Origin: Neorhizobium alkalisoli
GTDB lineage: Bacteria > Pseudomonadota > Alphaproteobacteria > Rhizobiales > Rhizobiaceae
Direction of reading: 5' to 3'
Length of the DNA stretch: 64,000 bases
Assembly (NCBI RefSeq): GCF_007829835.1
Contig: NZ_VIWP01000002.1
Location: forward strand, 930,001 to 994,000
Shown: one piece after another, positions 56,406 to 64,000 of the stretch
Layout: each line of letters starts with the position of its first letter
Numbering within the stretch: the first letter of the stretch is position 1
Made by a program: the position numbers and the translations under genes
The notes under the pieces: model-generated
Seen by the model: the letters and a program-made list of their open reading frames with translations, nothing else
Told to the model about the DNA's origin: nothing
The model's database searches: none

Positions 56406-57112
56406 CAGACGGCCTTCTGAACCGCTTCGACGATCCTTTTCACGACCGGGGCCAAAAGCGGATTGCCGTCATGCTCGGCCTTGCGGGCACGCAAGAGGCA
56501 GGCCTGGGATTTCAGGATCACCCCATCCGACAGGATTTTGAGATTGTTGGCCTTCAGCGTCGAGCCGGTGGAGGTGATATCGACGATGATATCCGCCTGC
56601 CCCGCCGCCGGCGCGCCTTCGGTGGCGCCGAGGCTTTCGACGATGCGGTAGAGCTGAATGCCGTGCTGCGACGAAAAATGCTGCTGCGTCAGCCGCCAGT
56701 ATTTTGTCGCGATCTGCAGACGGCGGCCGTGGCGCGAACGGAAATCGGCGGCGACATCGCCGAGATCGGCCATGCTGTCGACATCCAGCCAGATTTCCGG
56801 CACGGCGACCACGACATCCGCATGGCCGAAACCGAGCCGGGCTACGATCTCGACGCTGCGGTCGGGATCGGCCAGGCCTTCGCGGATCAAGTCCTCGCCG
56901 GTGACGCCGAAATCGACGCTGCCGTTGTTGAGTTCGCGGGCGATCTCGGAGGCAGAGAGGAAGGCGATCTCGATATCGTCGGCACCTTCGACACGGCCGC
57001 GATAGGAACGTTCATTGCCAACGCCGACGATCGGCAGGCCGGCGCGCTCGAACACGGCGGCGCTGTCATCCTTCATGCGGCCCTTGGAGGGCAAAGCGAT
57101 GGTAATCGTCAT
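56405..57112 (-). CDS. hisG: ATP phosphoribosyltransferase, short form
   Basis: 235 residues, the HisG(S) form that lacks the regulatory C-terminal domain and needs HisZ. First step of histidine synthesis: ATP plus PRPP. Motifs: [12 protein letters not shown] near the N-terminus, [14 protein letters not shown], and the PRPP loop [15 protein letters not shown] (about 178-192). One-base overlaps with hisZ upstream and the methyltransferase downstream. Confidence 0.95.
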   Translation of the reverse strand: MTITIALPSKGRMKDDSAAVFERAGLPIVGVGNERSYRGRVEGADDIEIAFLSASEIARELNNGSVDFGVTGEDLIREGLADPDRSVEIVARLGFGHADVVVAVPEIWLDVDSMADLGDVAADFRSRHGRRLQIATKYWRLTQQHFSSQHGIQLYRIVESLGATEGAPAAGQADIIVDITSTGSTLKANNLKILSDGVILKSQACLLRARKAEHDGNPLLAPVVKRIVEAVQKAV

Positions 57113-58227
57113 CAGCGTGCCCTCGCCTGTTCGATACGGTCCAGCCAGATCGAGAAACCGACCGCCGGAATGTTTTCGCGCGCGCCGAGCAGCGTCAGAA
57201 GCCGGTCGAACCGGCCGCCACCGACCAGCACGGCCGGGTCGAGGCCAAGGCTCACTTCGAAAACGAGGCCGGTGTAATAATCGAGTGGGCGTCCGAAGGC
57301 GGCGCGATAGGTGATTTTTGACAGATCGAGGCCGAGATCGGCAAGGGCCGTTGCCCTTTCCTCGAAATGCGCAAGGGCTGCACCGAAGGAAAGGCCGGCC
57401 GCATCGGCAAAACCGGCAAGCGCTGCCGGGGCTTCCGAAAGCGGCATTTCCAGCGACAGGAATTCCGAGAGAAGCAGGAGAGCTGCGCCATCGAGCTTCG
57501 TTTCGGCGAGCGCCAGCTTGTCCTTCAACCGCCTTGCGATTTCGCGCGGGGAGCGGCTCGCATTGGTGGAATAACCGGTTTCCTGCATGGTGCGGTCGAT
57601 ATGGGCGATCAGATCGGCCTCGTCCTGCCGCACCAGCGCCTCGATCTCCGGCGACAGGCCGGTCACGGGCTGCGGGCTGGCGAGCGCCAGAAGCAACTGC
57701 TTCAGATGGGCGGTATCGCCAAAGGACTGGATCAGCCGCTTCTGCCAGCCGCCCGGCAGGCCGAGCGAACGAACGACGGCCTCGAACACCGCCTGATCCC
57801 CAACCGTGACGGCAAGCCGGCGGCCGGGCAGAAGGTTTTCCACGATCTCGACGGCATCGTTGATGGCGCGCGCATCGGCCAGAGCCGTCGCGGTCTCGCC
57901 GAGATCTTCTATGCCGGCCTGATAGAACTCGTTATCGCCCTCGCGGCGCTGGCGAAAGACTTCGCCGAGATAGGAATAACGACGCGGCGTGCCGGTGGCG
58001 CTTTCGATATGGCGAAGGCAGACGGGAATGGTGAATTCCGGGCGCAGGCAAAGGCTTTCGCCGGTCTCGCTTTCGGTGAGGAAAATGCGGCGGCGCAGGT
58101 CTTCGCCGGCCATGTCCAGGAAGGGCGCGGCCGGCTGGATGACGGGTGTGTCGATCCGCATCGCGCCACGGGCGGCAAAATCATCGAGCAGGCGGCCGGA
58201 AAATTCCGGCATGTTGATCAAAGGCAT
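57112..58227 (-). CDS. hisZ: ATP phosphoribosyltransferase regulatory subunit
   Basis: 371 residues related to histidyl-tRNA synthetase but lacking aminoacylation motifs; it carries the histidine feedback site for HisG(S). Recognisable are [46 protein letters not shown] and [15 protein letters not shown]. Presence of the short HisG immediately downstream confirms the assignment. The C-terminal anticodon domain of HisRS is missing, as expected. Confidence 0.93.
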   Translation of the reverse strand: MPLINMPEFSGRLLDDFAARGAMRIDTPVIQPAAPFLDMAGEDLRRRIFLTESETGESLCLRPEFTIPVCLRHIESATGTPRRYSYLGEVFRQRREGDNEFYQAGIEDLGETATALADARAINDAVEIVENLLPGRRLAVTVGDQAVFEAVVRSLGLPGGWQKRLIQSFGDTAHLKQLLLALASPQPVTGLSPEIEALVRQDEADLIAHIDRTMQETGYSTNASRSPREIARRLKDKLALAETKLDGAALLLLSEFLSLEMPLSEAPAALAGFADAAGLSFGAALAHFEERATALADLGLDLSKITYRAAFGRPLDYYTGLVFEVSLGLDPAVLVGGGRFDRLLTLLGARENIPAVGFSIWLDRIEQARAR

Positions 58228-58252
58228 GGGATGACTCCCGGCATCTGTGACT

Positions 58253-58392
58253 GCCCCTCATCCGCCCTGCCGGGCACCTTCTCCCCGCAGGCGGGGAGAA
58301 GGAAACCTGTGGCAACGCCTCGCTTCACCCACGAGCCCAGGCAGGGCACGTCCCCTCTCCCCGCAAGCGGGGAGAGGGCTAGGGTGAGGGGC
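58253..58392. repeat. RIME-like element between hisS and hisZ
   Basis: A 140-bp element with 8-bp terminal inverted repeats (GCCCCTCA at 58253, TGAGGGGC ending 58392). It contains two near-perfect hairpins: 58277-58302 (12-bp stem around CTCCCCGC/GCGGGGAG) and 58353-58378 (12-bp stem CCCTCTCCCCGC). GCCCTGCCGGGCA near the left end is shared with the 1.6-kb element. Placed in the hisS-hisZ gap, it could affect readthrough between the two genes. Confidence 0.75.
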
Positions 58393-58413
58393 AAGCCCCG
58401 CGACTTAAAAAGC

Positions 58414-59934
58414 TCAAGCATCCTTCGCCCGCCGCCGGTCTTCAGCCTGGGCCGCTAGGATTTCCTTCACCTTGGCGACGAGATCGGCCTCGGACACGGT
58501 GTCCTGCGCGACGCGGGCCTCACGCCAGGAGGCGTTGTCCTCGATCTCGCCGGACAGGCGCTTGCCCTCGATCAGGTCCTTCAGCTGCACGACGCCCTGG
58601 GCACGTTCATCGCCACCCTGGATGATGGCGATCGGGCAGCCGCGACGGTCGGCATATTTCAGCTGGTTGCCGAATTTCTTCCAGTTGCCCTGGTACATTT
58701 CGGCGCGGATGCCTTCGGCGCGCAGCGCCTGAGTAAAGCGCTGGTAACGGCCCATGCTCTCGACATCGCCATCCATGACGGTGACGAGAACCGGAGCAAC
58801 CACCTCGTCCTGCCCCAGCTTGCCAAGGTTTTTCAGCGCCGTCATGAGGCGGGAAACACCGATGGAAAAGCCCGTGGCCGGAACCGGCTGGCCCATGAAG
58901 CGCGACACGAGACCATCGTAACGTCCGCCGCCGCCGACCGAACCGAAGACGACCTTTTCGCCCTTTTCGTTGGTGACGTCGAAGGTGAGTTCGGCTTCGA
59001 AGACCGGGCCGGTGTAATATTCGAGGCCGCGGACGACGGAGGGGTCGATCTTGATGCGGTCGGGGCCGTAACCGGCGCTCGTTGCCAGAGCACCGATCGT
59101 GTTCAGTTCATCGACGCCTTCGCCACCCTGTGCCGTGCCGGCGACGAGTTCGGCGAGCTGGGCGGCACTTTCGGCATAGTTCTTGATGCCGACGAAGAAG
59201 AGGACCTTTTCGATCTGGTCTTCGTTCAGTCCCGCGCCCTTGGTGAAGTCGCCGGACTCATCCTTGCGGCCGGCGCCAAGCAGGAGTTTGACGCCTTCCG
59301 GGCCGAACTTGTCGAGCTTGTCGATGGCGCGCAGCACGTTCAGGCGCTGGCCGGCCTTGTCGTCGCCGCCAAGACCGATCGCTTCCATGACGCCGTCCAG
59401 AACCTTGCGGTTGTTGACGCGGATCACATAGTCACCGCGCTTGATGCCGAGCGCTTCCATCGTGTCGGCCATCATCATGCACATTTCGGCATCGGCCTGC
59501 ACGCCCGGCGCGCCGACCGTATCGGCATCGAACTGCATGAACTGGCGGAAACGGCCCGGACCCGGCTTTTCGTTGCGGAAAACGTAACCGGCACGATAGG
59601 TGCGGAACGGCAGCTGGATCTCGTTGAAATTTTCCGCGACATGGCGGGCGAGCGGCGCCGTCAGGTCGTAACGCAGCGACATCCACTGCTCGTCATCGTC
59701 CTGCAGCGAGAAGACACCTTCGTTGGGGCGGTCCGAGTCCGGCAGGAATTTTCCAAGCGCGTCGGTATATTCGAACAGCGGCGTTTCGACCGGGTCGAAA
59801 CCGTAACGTTCGTAGACTTCGCGGATCTTTGCCGTCATCTCGTTGGTGGCATGGATATCGGCAGCCGAACGATCGACGAAGCCGCGCGGGAGGCGGGCTT
59901 TGAGTTTCTGCGGTTTCTTCTGCTTGTCGCTCAT
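58414..59934 (-). CDS. hisS: Histidyl-tRNA synthetase
   Basis: 506 residues. Class II motifs: motif 2 region [29 protein letters not shown], the HisA/HisB loops [14 protein letters not shown] and [15 protein letters not shown], and a C-terminal anticodon-binding domain (from about 390). It charges tRNA-His. Followed on the same strand by hisZ, a related paralogue, after the repeat element. Length is normal for the alphaproteobacterial form. Confidence 0.95.
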   Translation of the reverse strand: MSDKQKKPQKLKARLPRGFVDRSAADIHATNEMTAKIREVYERYGFDPVETPLFEYTDALGKFLPDSDRPNEGVFSLQDDDEQWMSLRYDLTAPLARHVAENFNEIQLPFRTYRAGYVFRNEKPGPGRFRQFMQFDADTVGAPGVQADAEMCMMMADTMEALGIKRGDYVIRVNNRKVLDGVMEAIGLGGDDKAGQRLNVLRAIDKLDKFGPEGVKLLLGAGRKDESGDFTKGAGLNEDQIEKVLFFVGIKNYAESAAQLAELVAGTAQGGEGVDELNTIGALATSAGYGPDRIKIDPSVVRGLEYYTGPVFEAELTFDVTNEKGEKVVFGSVGGGGRYDGLVSRFMGQPVPATGFSIGVSRLMTALKNLGKLGQDEVVAPVLVTVMDGDVESMGRYQRFTQALRAEGIRAEMYQGNWKKFGNQLKYADRRGCPIAIIQGGDERAQGVVQLKDLIEGKRLSGEIEDNASWREARVAQDTVSEADLVAKVKEILAAQAEDRRRAKDA

Positions 59935-60083
59935 GATCGGGATTCCATTGCCGGCGGGCCTTCGGGAAAGGCCGGATTTGTGTGCGGTTTCTTAGAGGAT
60001 AGAGGCCGGAGCGGCAAGGGCGGCGGCTGGTGAAGACTGACGCAAGGTGGTATATTTTGGCCGCCGCAACGGGGCTTAGGGTC

Positions 60084-60263
60084 ATGAACAAGCACATTAC
60101 GATCGAAATGTCGGATGAGACATATGACCTTCTGTCAGCGCGCGCGGCCGATGCGGGAGTTGAGTTGGAGATTTATCTTGTCGACACCCTCAGACAACGG
60201 CTGGAAGACCCGGATTTCATCAAATCGGTGGACGAGAGGATTGAGGCTCGGGCCAAGACCTAA
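60084..60263 (+). CDS. Small ribbon-helix-helix-like protein (solo)
   Basis: 59 residues from MNKHITIEMSDETYDLLSARAADAGVELEIYLVDTL. The short strand ITIEMSDETYDLLSARA followed by two helices is the pattern of RHH (FitA/CopG type) antitoxins or repressors. No PIN or other toxin gene follows; the next reading frame is the unrelated 60307 gene. A GGG lies 4 nt before ATG. The longer reading from 60030 was rejected. Low but real support. Confidence 0.5.
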   Translation: MNKHITIEMSDETYDLLSARAADAGVELEIYLVDTLRQRLEDPDFIKSVDERIEARAKT

Positions 60264-60306
60264 AGTCTGGAAGATCGACCACCGCAGCAAGGCCTACCGC
60301 TAGTCC

Positions 60307-61059
60307 ATGATCCTCGAAGCCCTTCAATATGCCGCGACCGCTCCGGTCACGCCGTCCGCATTCTGCCCTTACATCCGCTCCTCCGTCAGCCTCTGGTCGC
60401 GCGCCAATCGTTGCGCCAGGGCCTGGGCTGAGCATGAGGATAATTGCCAGTCCTTCATCCGTGACAGGGTGGAGGGGATGAAACAAAGGCGCACCTGCGT
60501 CGTGCTCGGCTCCGGCCTGTTGCGCGATGTGCCGGCCGGGTATCTTTCGCAACAATTCGATACGGTCGTACTGGTCGATCTCGTGCATCTGGCGAGCGTG
60601 CGGCTGTCGCTCGGCGTTCGCGGCATGCGCAACATGCGGTTCATCTGGCGCGATCTTTCCGGCTATGACGACGCCGTTGCGGGCAAGGCGACGGAACCGC
60701 TCGGGTTTCTGCGGCAGGTGCCCTATCTCGACCTCGTGATTTCGGCAAACATCCTGTCGCAGATCGGCATTGCTGCAAAACACCGGCTTGAGGCGGAGGG
60801 CAATGCCCGGCAGGACGAAATCCTGCAGGCGCTGGTTCGGGCGCATCTCGATGGGCTGGCCGCCCTGCCCTGCAAGACCGCACTCCTAACGGATGTCTCG
60901 TACAAGGTCGCGGATCGCGACGGCAAGGTGACGGAGGAGGCGGATCTTCTCTGCGGCGTGAAGGCGCCGGCAGCGCAGCGCCGCTGGACATGGACGGTCG
61001 CGCCTTATGGCGAGCTCGGGCCGAACCATCAGGCAGTGCATGAGGTGATCGCGATCTGA
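60307..61059 (+). CDS. Conserved hypothetical protein with Rossmann-like methyltransferase core
   Basis: 250 residues. The strand-loop VVLGSGLLRDVPAGYL, the acidic end VVLVDLVHLASVR and the later LDLVISANILSQIG follow the order of motifs I, II and IV of class I SAM-dependent enzymes, but with an unusual GSGLLRD loop in place of GxGxG. Cys-rich N-terminus (FCPYIRSS). I know of no function; similar proteins occur in rhizobia. It starts 43 bp after the RHH-like gene. Confidence 0.65.
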   Translation: MILEALQYAATAPVTPSAFCPYIRSSVSLWSRANRCARAWAEHEDNCQSFIRDRVEGMKQRRTCVVLGSGLLRDVPAGYLSQQFDTVVLVDLVHLASVRLSLGVRGMRNMRFIWRDLSGYDDAVAGKATEPLGFLRQVPYLDLVISANILSQIGIAAKHRLEAEGNARQDEILQALVRAHLDGLAALPCKTALLTDVSYKVADRDGKVTEEADLLCGVKAPAAQRRWTWTVAPYGELGPNHQAVHEVIAI

Positions 61060-61121
61060 CTTCATCGGCTTGTGATATGGCGGCCCGTTGCATTTTGCGG
61101 CCGTGGACCTAAGTTCGAAAC

Positions 61122-61490
61122 ATGTCTCGCGCTGCCGCCATCATGATGTTTCTGGCCTGGCTCCTTTACGGAGCAATGCCGGCTGTCGGCATGCCGATGA
61201 TGCAGCCGGTGGAAGAGACGGCACAGGTTTCAATGCCGGCCCATGCACATCACGAGATGGGCAAACTAACGCAGACGGCGGAAAAGACGCATTCCCACGG
61301 CAAGTCGCAGCAAAACTGTCCGCATGGCGGCAAGATCTGCGTGACGCCTTTCTGCGCCGCCTGCCTGACGCTTTTGCCGGACATCACCTTCGCCAGCCAG
61401 CGTCTGGCGCAGCCTTATCCGATCCCGGCACCGGCAAGATCGCTTCTCTCCGCCGTGCCCGCACCGCTGACCCCGCCTCCCCGCGCCTGA
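61122..61490 (+). CDS. Secreted His/Cys-rich small protein, likely metal binding
   Basis: 122 residues. Signal peptide MSRAAAIMMFLAWLLYGAMPAVG, then a Met/His-rich stretch (MPAHAHHEMGKL; HSHGKSQQNCPHGGK) and a Cys cluster C-x7-C-x5-C-x2-C (CPHGGKICVTPFCAAC), ending in a Pro-rich tail. This composition fits a periplasmic copper or other soft metal protein, resembling the CopL-like regulators, but no firm homology is evident. It lies 59 bp before the DUF305 gene; the two probably act together. Confidence 0.65.
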   Translation: MSRAAAIMMFLAWLLYGAMPAVGMPMMQPVEETAQVSMPAHAHHEMGKLTQTAEKTHSHGKSQQNCPHGGKICVTPFCAACLTLLPDITFASQRLAQPYPIPAPARSLLSAVPAPLTPPPRA

Positions 61491-61549
61491 GCCGTCCGAA
61501 CCGCTTTCACATTTTCAAGATTTCCAATGGACACGGGAAAGGAAAAACC

Positions 61550-61930
61550 ATGTCCCTGAAAACCCATATAGCCGCTTCGGCCCTCGTCTTGCTTACCGCC
61601 AGCTCGCTCCTTGCGCAGGAGATGAAGGGCCATGACATGAAAGGCATGGACCATTCGGCCATGCAGAAGAATGGCAACGCTTCCACCAAGGCATTCGAGG
61701 ATGCGAGCGCGCAGATGCACAAGAAGATGATGATCGATTATTCCGGCGATGCGGATGTCGATTTCGTGCGCGGCATGATCCCGCATCATGAAGGCGCGAT
61801 CGCCATGGCGAAGATCGAGCTTGCGCATGGCAAGGATCCCGCGCTGCGCAAGCTGGCCGAAGACGTCATCAAGGCGCAAGCTGCGGAAATCGCCGATATG
61901 CAGGCCTGGCTAAAGGCGCACGGCAAGTAG
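61550..61930 (+). CDS. DUF305 (CopM-like) periplasmic protein
   Basis: 126 residues with AAAGGA before the ATG. Signal peptide MSLKTHIAASALVLLTASSLLAQ, a Met/His/Asp segment (EMKGHDMKGMDHSAM), then the DUF305 domain with RGMIPHHEGAIAMAKIELAHGKDPALR. The family binds copper through His and Met in several bacteria (CopM). Likely a metal buffer or chaperone. Partner of the preceding His/Cys-rich gene by distance and composition. Confidence 0.85.
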   Translation: MSLKTHIAASALVLLTASSLLAQEMKGHDMKGMDHSAMQKNGNASTKAFEDASAQMHKKMMIDYSGDADVDFVRGMIPHHEGAIAMAKIELAHGKDPALRKLAEDVIKAQAAEIADMQAWLKAHGK

Positions 61931-62006
61931 TGCTTGGTCTGCCGGGCGGGGCGAACCCTTGCCCGGCGGCCTATTCTTCGCCATATCAGCGCATGGAGGC
62001 AATCTG

Positions 62007-62711
62007 ATGCGCTCGATCACCGCAATCGGCTTCGATGCCGACGACACGCTCTGGCAGAACGAGCAGTTCTACCGGCTGACCGAAGAACATTTTCAAAAAC
62101 TGCTCGGCGATTTTGCCGAGGGAGAGCATGTTTCGGCGCGCTTGCTGGAGGCGGAAAAGCGCAACCTTTCCTATTACGGTTTCGGCATCAAGGGTTTTAC
62201 CCTGTCGATGATCGAGACGGCGATCGAGATTACCGACGGCAATGTGCCGACAAAGACGATCGGCGAAATCCTCGATATCGGCCGTGACCTGCTTCGCCAT
62301 CCCGTCGAGACACTGCCGCATGTCGAGGAGACGCTGCGGGCGCTGAACGGCGAATATCTGCTCGTCCTGATCACCAAGGGCGACCTGTTCGACCAGGAGC
62401 GCAAGCTGGCGCAATCGGGCCTCGGCGATTATTTCGATGCGGTCGAGATCGTTTCCGACAAGAGCGCCACCACCTATCGCCGGATTTTTTCGAAGGTCGC
62501 GGACGGGCCGGAACGGGCGATGATGGTCGGCAATTCGTTGAAATCCGATATCGTGCCGGCGATCGCCGCGGGAAGTTACGGCGTGTTCGTACCGCATGCG
62601 CTGACCTGGGTTTTCGAACATGTCGACGCGCCGATCGATGCGCCGCGCTTCCGGCAGATCGAACATCTCGGCGAGCTGGCCATTGTCATCGAAAAGATCA
62701 TGGCCGCCTGA
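62007..62711 (+). CDS. HAD family hydrolase
   Basis: 234 residues from MRSITAIGFDADDTLWQNEQ, with GGAGG 9 nt upstream. HAD motif I FDADDTLW (about 9-16), motif II LVLITKGD (about 114-121), Lys and motif IV in VGNSLKSDIVPAIAAG. The cap between motifs I and II is helical. Substrate unknown, a YjjG/phosphatase-like member. It converges on tag with a 14-bp 3' overlap. Confidence 0.85.
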   Translation: MRSITAIGFDADDTLWQNEQFYRLTEEHFQKLLGDFAEGEHVSARLLEAEKRNLSYYGFGIKGFTLSMIETAIEITDGNVPTKTIGEILDIGRDLLRHPVETLPHVEETLRALNGEYLLVLITKGDLFDQERKLAQSGLGDYFDAVEIVSDKSATTYRRIFSKVADGPERAMMVGNSLKSDIVPAIAAGSYGVFVPHALTWVFEHVDAPIDAPRFRQIEHLGELAIVIEKIMAA

Positions 62712-63327
62712 AATTCAGCCGAAGCGTGTCCACTTCCCCCTGGCAGAAACAGCCGTCGAGATGGTCGTTCACCATCCCCATCGCCTGCATGAAGGCATAG
62801 ACCGTGGTCGGACCGACAAAGGTCCAGCCGCGTTTCTTCAGATCCTTGGACAGCTTGACCGAGACCGGCGTCGTCGGATTGGCGCGCAGGGTTTCGAGAT
62901 CCATGACGCCGGGCCTTTCATGCGCGCCGGGCTCAAAACTCCAGAAGAATTTGGCGAGCGAGCCGAATTCGTCGCGCAGGGCGATGGCGCGGCGGGCATT
63001 GTTGATGGTCGAGACGATCTTTCCGCGGTGGCGGATGATGCCGGCGTCAGCGACGCAGCGGGCGATATCTTCCTCGCCGAATTGCGCCACCTTCTCGAAA
63101 TCGAACCCGGCAAAGGCGGCGCGGAAATTTTCGCGCTTGCGCAGGATGGTCAGCCAGGAGAGGCCCGACTGGAAACCTTCGAGGCAGATCTTTTCGAACA
63201 GGCGAAAATCGTCGGTAACGGGCCTGCCCCATTCCGCATCATGATAGTGCCGGTAATCCTCGAGCCCGCCATGCCAGGCGCAACGGCCTCGGCCATCCTC
63301 GCCGATGATGATGCCCGGCTTTTCCAT
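62698..63327 (-). CDS. tag: DNA-3-methyladenine glycosylase I
   Basis: 209 residues from MEKPGIIIGEDGRGRCAWHG, with GAGGGG before the ATG at 63327; the reading from 63381 lacks such support. It excises 3-methyladenine from alkylated DNA. Family features: zinc ligand pairs CAW and HDAEWG near the N-terminus and NDHLDGCFC near the C-terminus, catalytic Glu in FEKICLEGFQSGLSW. No SOS box in the 219-bp upstream region. Confidence 0.94.
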   Translation of the reverse strand: MEKPGIIIGEDGRGRCAWHGGLEDYRHYHDAEWGRPVTDDFRLFEKICLEGFQSGLSWLTILRKRENFRAAFAGFDFEKVAQFGEEDIARCVADAGIIRHRGKIVSTINNARRAIALRDEFGSLAKFFWSFEPGAHERPGVMDLETLRANPTTPVSVKLSKDLKKRGWTFVGPTTVYAFMQAMGMVNDHLDGCFCQGEVDTLRLNFRRP

Positions 63328-63546
63328 CACAAATCCCCTCGCCTCTTGGGCGTTAACGGCCTTCCGGCCAAGCTTTAACACCCGTCAACCATGTTTCAGA
63401 ACGGGGCGGTAACCCTGCCAAAAGCTTTATGGCTTTTGTCGCATTCGAGGCGCCACCCGTTTACCATTCTCTTTCACTCCCCACTCACCATAGCTGCCAA
63501 CGGGCGACAAGTGCCCAATCGGTCAATGTAACGAGTGGATCCGATC

Positions 63547-64000
63547 ATGAAGACGAAGACCCTTTTTCTGGCGGTCGGCATGGCCGCTGCCTTTTGTGAT
63601 GCAGCAATCGCCAACGACCGTTACGCGGAACGCCCGCCGATCGTGCTGTCTTCCGAGCTGACCGCCCCCTGGGTGATGCAACTTTCCGGCCCGAATGCGC
63701 GCCCGGTCGTTTATCCCCGCCAACAGGCCGCCCAGCCGCCGGTCCAGTACCAGCAGCAGCAGCAACAGCAGCCCCGCCCGGTCTATCGCCGCGGCATTTT
63801 CGGCAATAGCGCCGCCCAGCCGGTCGCCATGGTGCGCCCGGCCTCGCCGGCACGCAGCCAGATCGAACCGCAATTCCTGCCGCAGGTCGTGACCTACGAG
63901 ACGAAGGAAAAGCCGGGCACGATCGTCATCGATACCAATAACCGTTTTCTCTATCTGGTCATGGATGGCGGCAAGGCGCGCCGTTACGGCGTCGGCGTCG
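63547..64000 (+). CDS. L,D-transpeptidase (YkuD family), 3' end cut by window edge
   Basis: 151 residues visible; the gene continues past the right edge. Signal peptide MKTKTLFLAVGMAAAFCDAAIA, then a low-complexity linker with a Gln run (QYQQQQQQQPRP) and an RPASPARS segment. The YkuD catalytic domain begins near KPGTIVIDTNNRFLYLVMDGGKARRYGVGV; the active-site Cys is beyond the window. Forms 3-3 peptidoglycan cross-links or attaches lipoproteins. GTAACGAG precedes the ATG. Confidence 0.85.
   Translation, partial: MKTKTLFLAVGMAAAFCDAAIANDRYAERPPIVLSSELTAPWVMQLSGPNARPVVYPRQQAAQPPVQYQQQQQQQPRPVYRRGIFGNSAAQPVAMVRPASPARSQIEPQFLPQVVTYETKEKPGTIVIDTNNRFLYLVMDGGKARRYGVGV

Noticed and set aside
63420..63437. 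Small AAAAGC/GCTTTT hairpin upstream of tag and the L,D-transpeptidase gene
   Set aside because: Six-base stem of mainly A-T pairs; not distinguishable from chance.

Overview
The window is one continuous piece of chromosome from an alphaproteobacterium of the order Hyphomicrobiales, most likely family Rhizobiaceae (Rhizobium/Agrobacterium type). The support is high GC content; an F0 operon (atpI-atpB-atpE-b'-b) carrying both b and b' subunits and separate from F1; families typical of this group (DUF2093, DUF4170, an MctP-like transporter with a DUF3311 partner, an StcD-like flavin oxidoreductase); two intergenic repeat elements resembling the RIME elements of Rhizobium; and a GTTC-N7-GTTC SOS box of the alphaproteobacterial type. 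I see no rRNA, tRNA, insertion sequence, prophage or CRISPR array. Almost all of it is core genome, with a few accessory islets.

Layout. 1-2.1 kb: an S49 peptidase cut by the left edge, a TrmN6-like methyltransferase, an inverted-repeat element and a DUF2007 protein. 2.2-6.7 kb (+): polyprenyl diphosphate synthase, then a tightly packed run of TPR protein, ispE and moaB. 6.7-9.4 kb: a small glycosyltransferase, a PA0069-type radical SAM protein behind an SOS box, and RNase HII. 9.5-12.2 kb (-): the F0 ATP synthase operon ending in a terminator. 12.5-18.3 kb (-): a SleB-like hydrolase, kup and corA as a cation transport pair, and the Mrp/ApbC Fe-S ATPase. 18.7-21.5 kb: a LuxR solo divergent from an SMP-30 protein, then a PRC-barrel protein. 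21.6-26.9 kb (-): an StcD-like flavin oxidoreductase, then a GGDEF-EAL protein behind a PAS/receiver protein that has no kinase domain.

27.3-38.1 kb: mutL and DUF2093 (+) face a lipid A/Kdo block (-): pmbA-like, inositol-phosphatase-like, DUF4170, waaA, HAD phosphatase, lpxK. Then come a KefB-type antiporter and a patatin-like lipase. 38.1-45.1 kb: rsmD and rluB (with a very long Arg/Gly-rich tail) on the minus strand, tadA on plus, a lipoprotein and ileS on minus. 45.4-46.2 kb: a ParS/RES toxin-antitoxin pair. 46.3-50 kb (-): MctP-like symporter with its small partner, ribF and a NagD-like hydrolase. 50.2-52.4 kb: groES-groEL under a CIRCE operator and heat-shock-like promoter. 52.5-55.1 kb: a chemotaxis receptor with a CheR-type C-terminal tether, and a DoxX protein. 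55.2-59.9 kb (-): a low-GC immunity-like orphan, then hisS, a repeat element, and hisZ-hisG-methyltransferase coupled by 1-nt overlaps. 60-64 kb: small orphans, a His/Cys-rich plus DUF305 periplasmic pair, a HAD hydrolase, tag, and an L,D-transpeptidase cut by the right edge.

The main themes are envelope building (isoprenoid carrier synthesis, Kdo and lipid A, peptidoglycan enzymes), RNA modification and translation, ion balance, and signalling. I found no large novel gene system. The best leads are small ones: the SOS box on the radical SAM gene, the kinase-less receiver coupled to GGDEF-EAL, the substituted Fe-S ligand in the StcD-like enzyme, a phased TTTGCA repeat array, and the low-GC orphan islet.
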